Below, piece after piece: positions 4,736-5,585 of a stretch of DNA of 5,585 nt. This stretch comes from Patescibacteria group bacterium (GTDB taxonomy: Bacteria; Patescibacteriota; UBA1384; XYA2-FULL-43-10; 1-14-0-10-43-13). Position 1 is the stretch's first letter. Each line of letters opens with the position of its first letter. The notes beneath the pieces are model-generated. The model was not told the origin of the DNA. It searched no databases and worked only from the letters and a program-made list of their open reading frames with translations. The translations under genes were made by a program, and so were the position numbers. Location: contig JAKJEK010000061.1 of the NCBI GenBank assembly GCA_022705465.1, positions 1 to 5,585 of the forward strand. Reading direction: 5' to 3'.

Positions 4736-5585
4736 ATCGACTGATCGAGTCGGGCGATACCGTTATTGTTGCAGTTAGCGGTGGACCCGACTCGATTTGT
4801 TTGTTGGATATTCTCGATAGACTGAAGGACAGTTTGGGGATAGACATCAAGGCTGCCCATTTTAATCATAAGCTCAGGGGGGGTGAGAGCGATGCTGATG
4901 CCGAATTTGTCAAAATAATCTGTCGGGAACGGGGGATCGAGTGTCTCGTGGGGGAGCCACCCGCTGGGTCGGCAATAAATAGCGAAAACGACGCAAGGAT
5001 TGCTCGTTATTCTTTCTTTGAAAAACTGCAAAAAGGGGAGGGCAGAGTAAAAATTGCCCTTGCCCATAATGCGAACGATTTGGTCGAGACGTTTTTAATG
5101 CGTTTGGTGCGTGGCACTGGTCTGCGAGGACTTCGCTCAATTCCCTCGCGGCGGGGGAAGTTTATCCGTCCCCTACTCCCCTTTTCCCGATCCGAGATCG
5201 AAGAGTACTTGACAAAACACAGCCTTGACTACTGCACTGATTCATCTAATTTTGATCTCCGCTACACCCGTAACTTTTTCCGCCTTGAGATAATCCCCCG
5301 CTTGGTTAAAGTTAACCCGAATTTCATCCACACTATGGCCGATACAGTGGGGTCTATAGAAGATGACTATGATTACCTCGAGAGAGTGGCAATCGAGTCT
5401 TTAAATAAAATCATTATCAGAGAATCTGATCGGGAGATTATCTGCGATTGGCGGGGCTGGCTAATACTACACCCCTCTCTTCGGCGTCTCGTGTTGCGAC
5501 AGGCATTTAGCAGACTGGTGGAGTTAAAAGACATTACTCAAACGCAACTGCAGGAAGTAGTTGATGTTCTGAAAAGTGGAGTTGG
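4678..5585 (+). CDS. tilS: tRNA(Ile)-lysidine synthetase TilS, N-terminal 302 residues
   Basis: TilS uses ATP to join lysine to C34 of the CAU-anticodon tRNA-Ile2, switching it from Met/AUG to Ile/AUA. Visible landmarks: the PP-loop SGGPDS (34-39, in VIVAVSGGPDSICLL) for ATP; HFNHKLRGGESDADAEFV (61-78), the family's H-x-NH-x-LR block; AHNANDLVETFLMRLVRG (129-146), where the usual H-x-x-DD-x-x-ET reads HNANDLVET with Asn in place of the first Asp; RPLLPF (164-169); and DSSNFDLRYTRN (188-199). The C-terminal tRNA-binding domains lie at or beyond the window edge, so the gene is partial here with no sign of damage. ATG 4678 is the only ATG, GTG or TTG codon in the 57 bases before it in this frame and gives the usual length before the PP-loop; GTG 4714 is possible but shortens the helix. 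It has no SD and may be co-transcribed with the tRNAs. Confidence 0.93.
   Translation, partial: MEKHSQKSLIGRVVKEIKLNRLIESGDTVIVAVSGGPDSICLLDILDRLKDSLGIDIKAAHFNHKLRGGESDADAEFVKIICRERGIECLVGEPPAGSAINSENDARIARYSFFEKLQKGEGRVKIALAHNANDLVETFLMRLVRGTGLRGLRSIPSRRGKFIRPLLPFSRSEIEEYLTKHSLDYCTDSSNFDLRYTRNFFRLEIIPRLVKVNPNFIHTMADTVGSIEDDYDYLERVAIESLNKIIIRESDREIICDWRGWLILHPSLRRLVLRQAFSRLVELKDITQTQLQEVVDVLKSGV

Noticed and set aside
4732..5140. Two open frames of 111 and 76 codons on the minus strand
   Set aside because: They lie opposite tilS, whose frame carries the full set of family motifs; they have no recognisable product or SD.

Overview
The window looks like bacterial chromosome from a small-genome lineage. 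I infer the Candidate Phyla Radiation (Patescibacteria) with moderate confidence. The reasons are the house style of the genes: a secreted CAP protein beside a very long Ig-repeat surface protein with a C-terminal membrane anchor, a short FtsB/DivIC protein ending in a Trp/Phe-rich tip, tRNAs with encoded CCA, and mixed use of Shine-Dalgarno and SD-less starts. The three long intact genes carry no in-frame TGA, so I see no sign of a recoded UGA. No phylogenetic search was possible.

Layout, all on the + strand. (1) 2-370 is the C-terminal part of a secreted CAP/YkwD-like protein, followed by a probable terminator. (2) 371-899 looks empty by simple ORF calling. It holds a promoter with an inverted repeat across its core (497-534) and, at 551-819, what reads as the remains of a small gene of about 89 codons broken by one in-frame TGA and one -1 frameshift. 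(3) 900-3725 encodes a 941-residue surface protein: signal peptide, a chain of Ig-like/FN3-like beta domains, a Pro/Ala/acidic spacer, one transmembrane helix and a basic cytoplasmic tail. (4) A strong hairpin terminator (3758-3789) runs directly into a perfect TATAAT box (3792-3797), which sits only 8 bases before the ATG of an FtsB/DivIC-like divisome gene (3806-4219). (5) A well-formed extended -10 promoter drives initiator tRNA-fMet (4331-4406). An 80-base structured inverted repeat and a second CAU-anticodon tRNA (4514-4590) follow. (6) tilS, tRNA(Ile)-lysidine synthetase, starts at 4678 and runs off the window. A short ORF with a strong SD overlaps its start.

The right half is a core housekeeping cluster of cell division, translation initiation and tRNA modification. 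It recalls the divIC - tRNA - tilS - hprT - ftsH neighbourhood of Bacillus subtilis. TilS acts on a CAU-anticodon tRNA, which makes the identity of the second tRNA worth settling. The left half is envelope and surface material. I do not see an obvious new defence, mobile or CRISPR-like system. The most interesting unlabelled signals are the decayed small gene, the terminator/promoter junction with a near-leaderless start, the variant initiator tRNA, the inter-tRNA hairpin and the overlapping short ORF at tilS.
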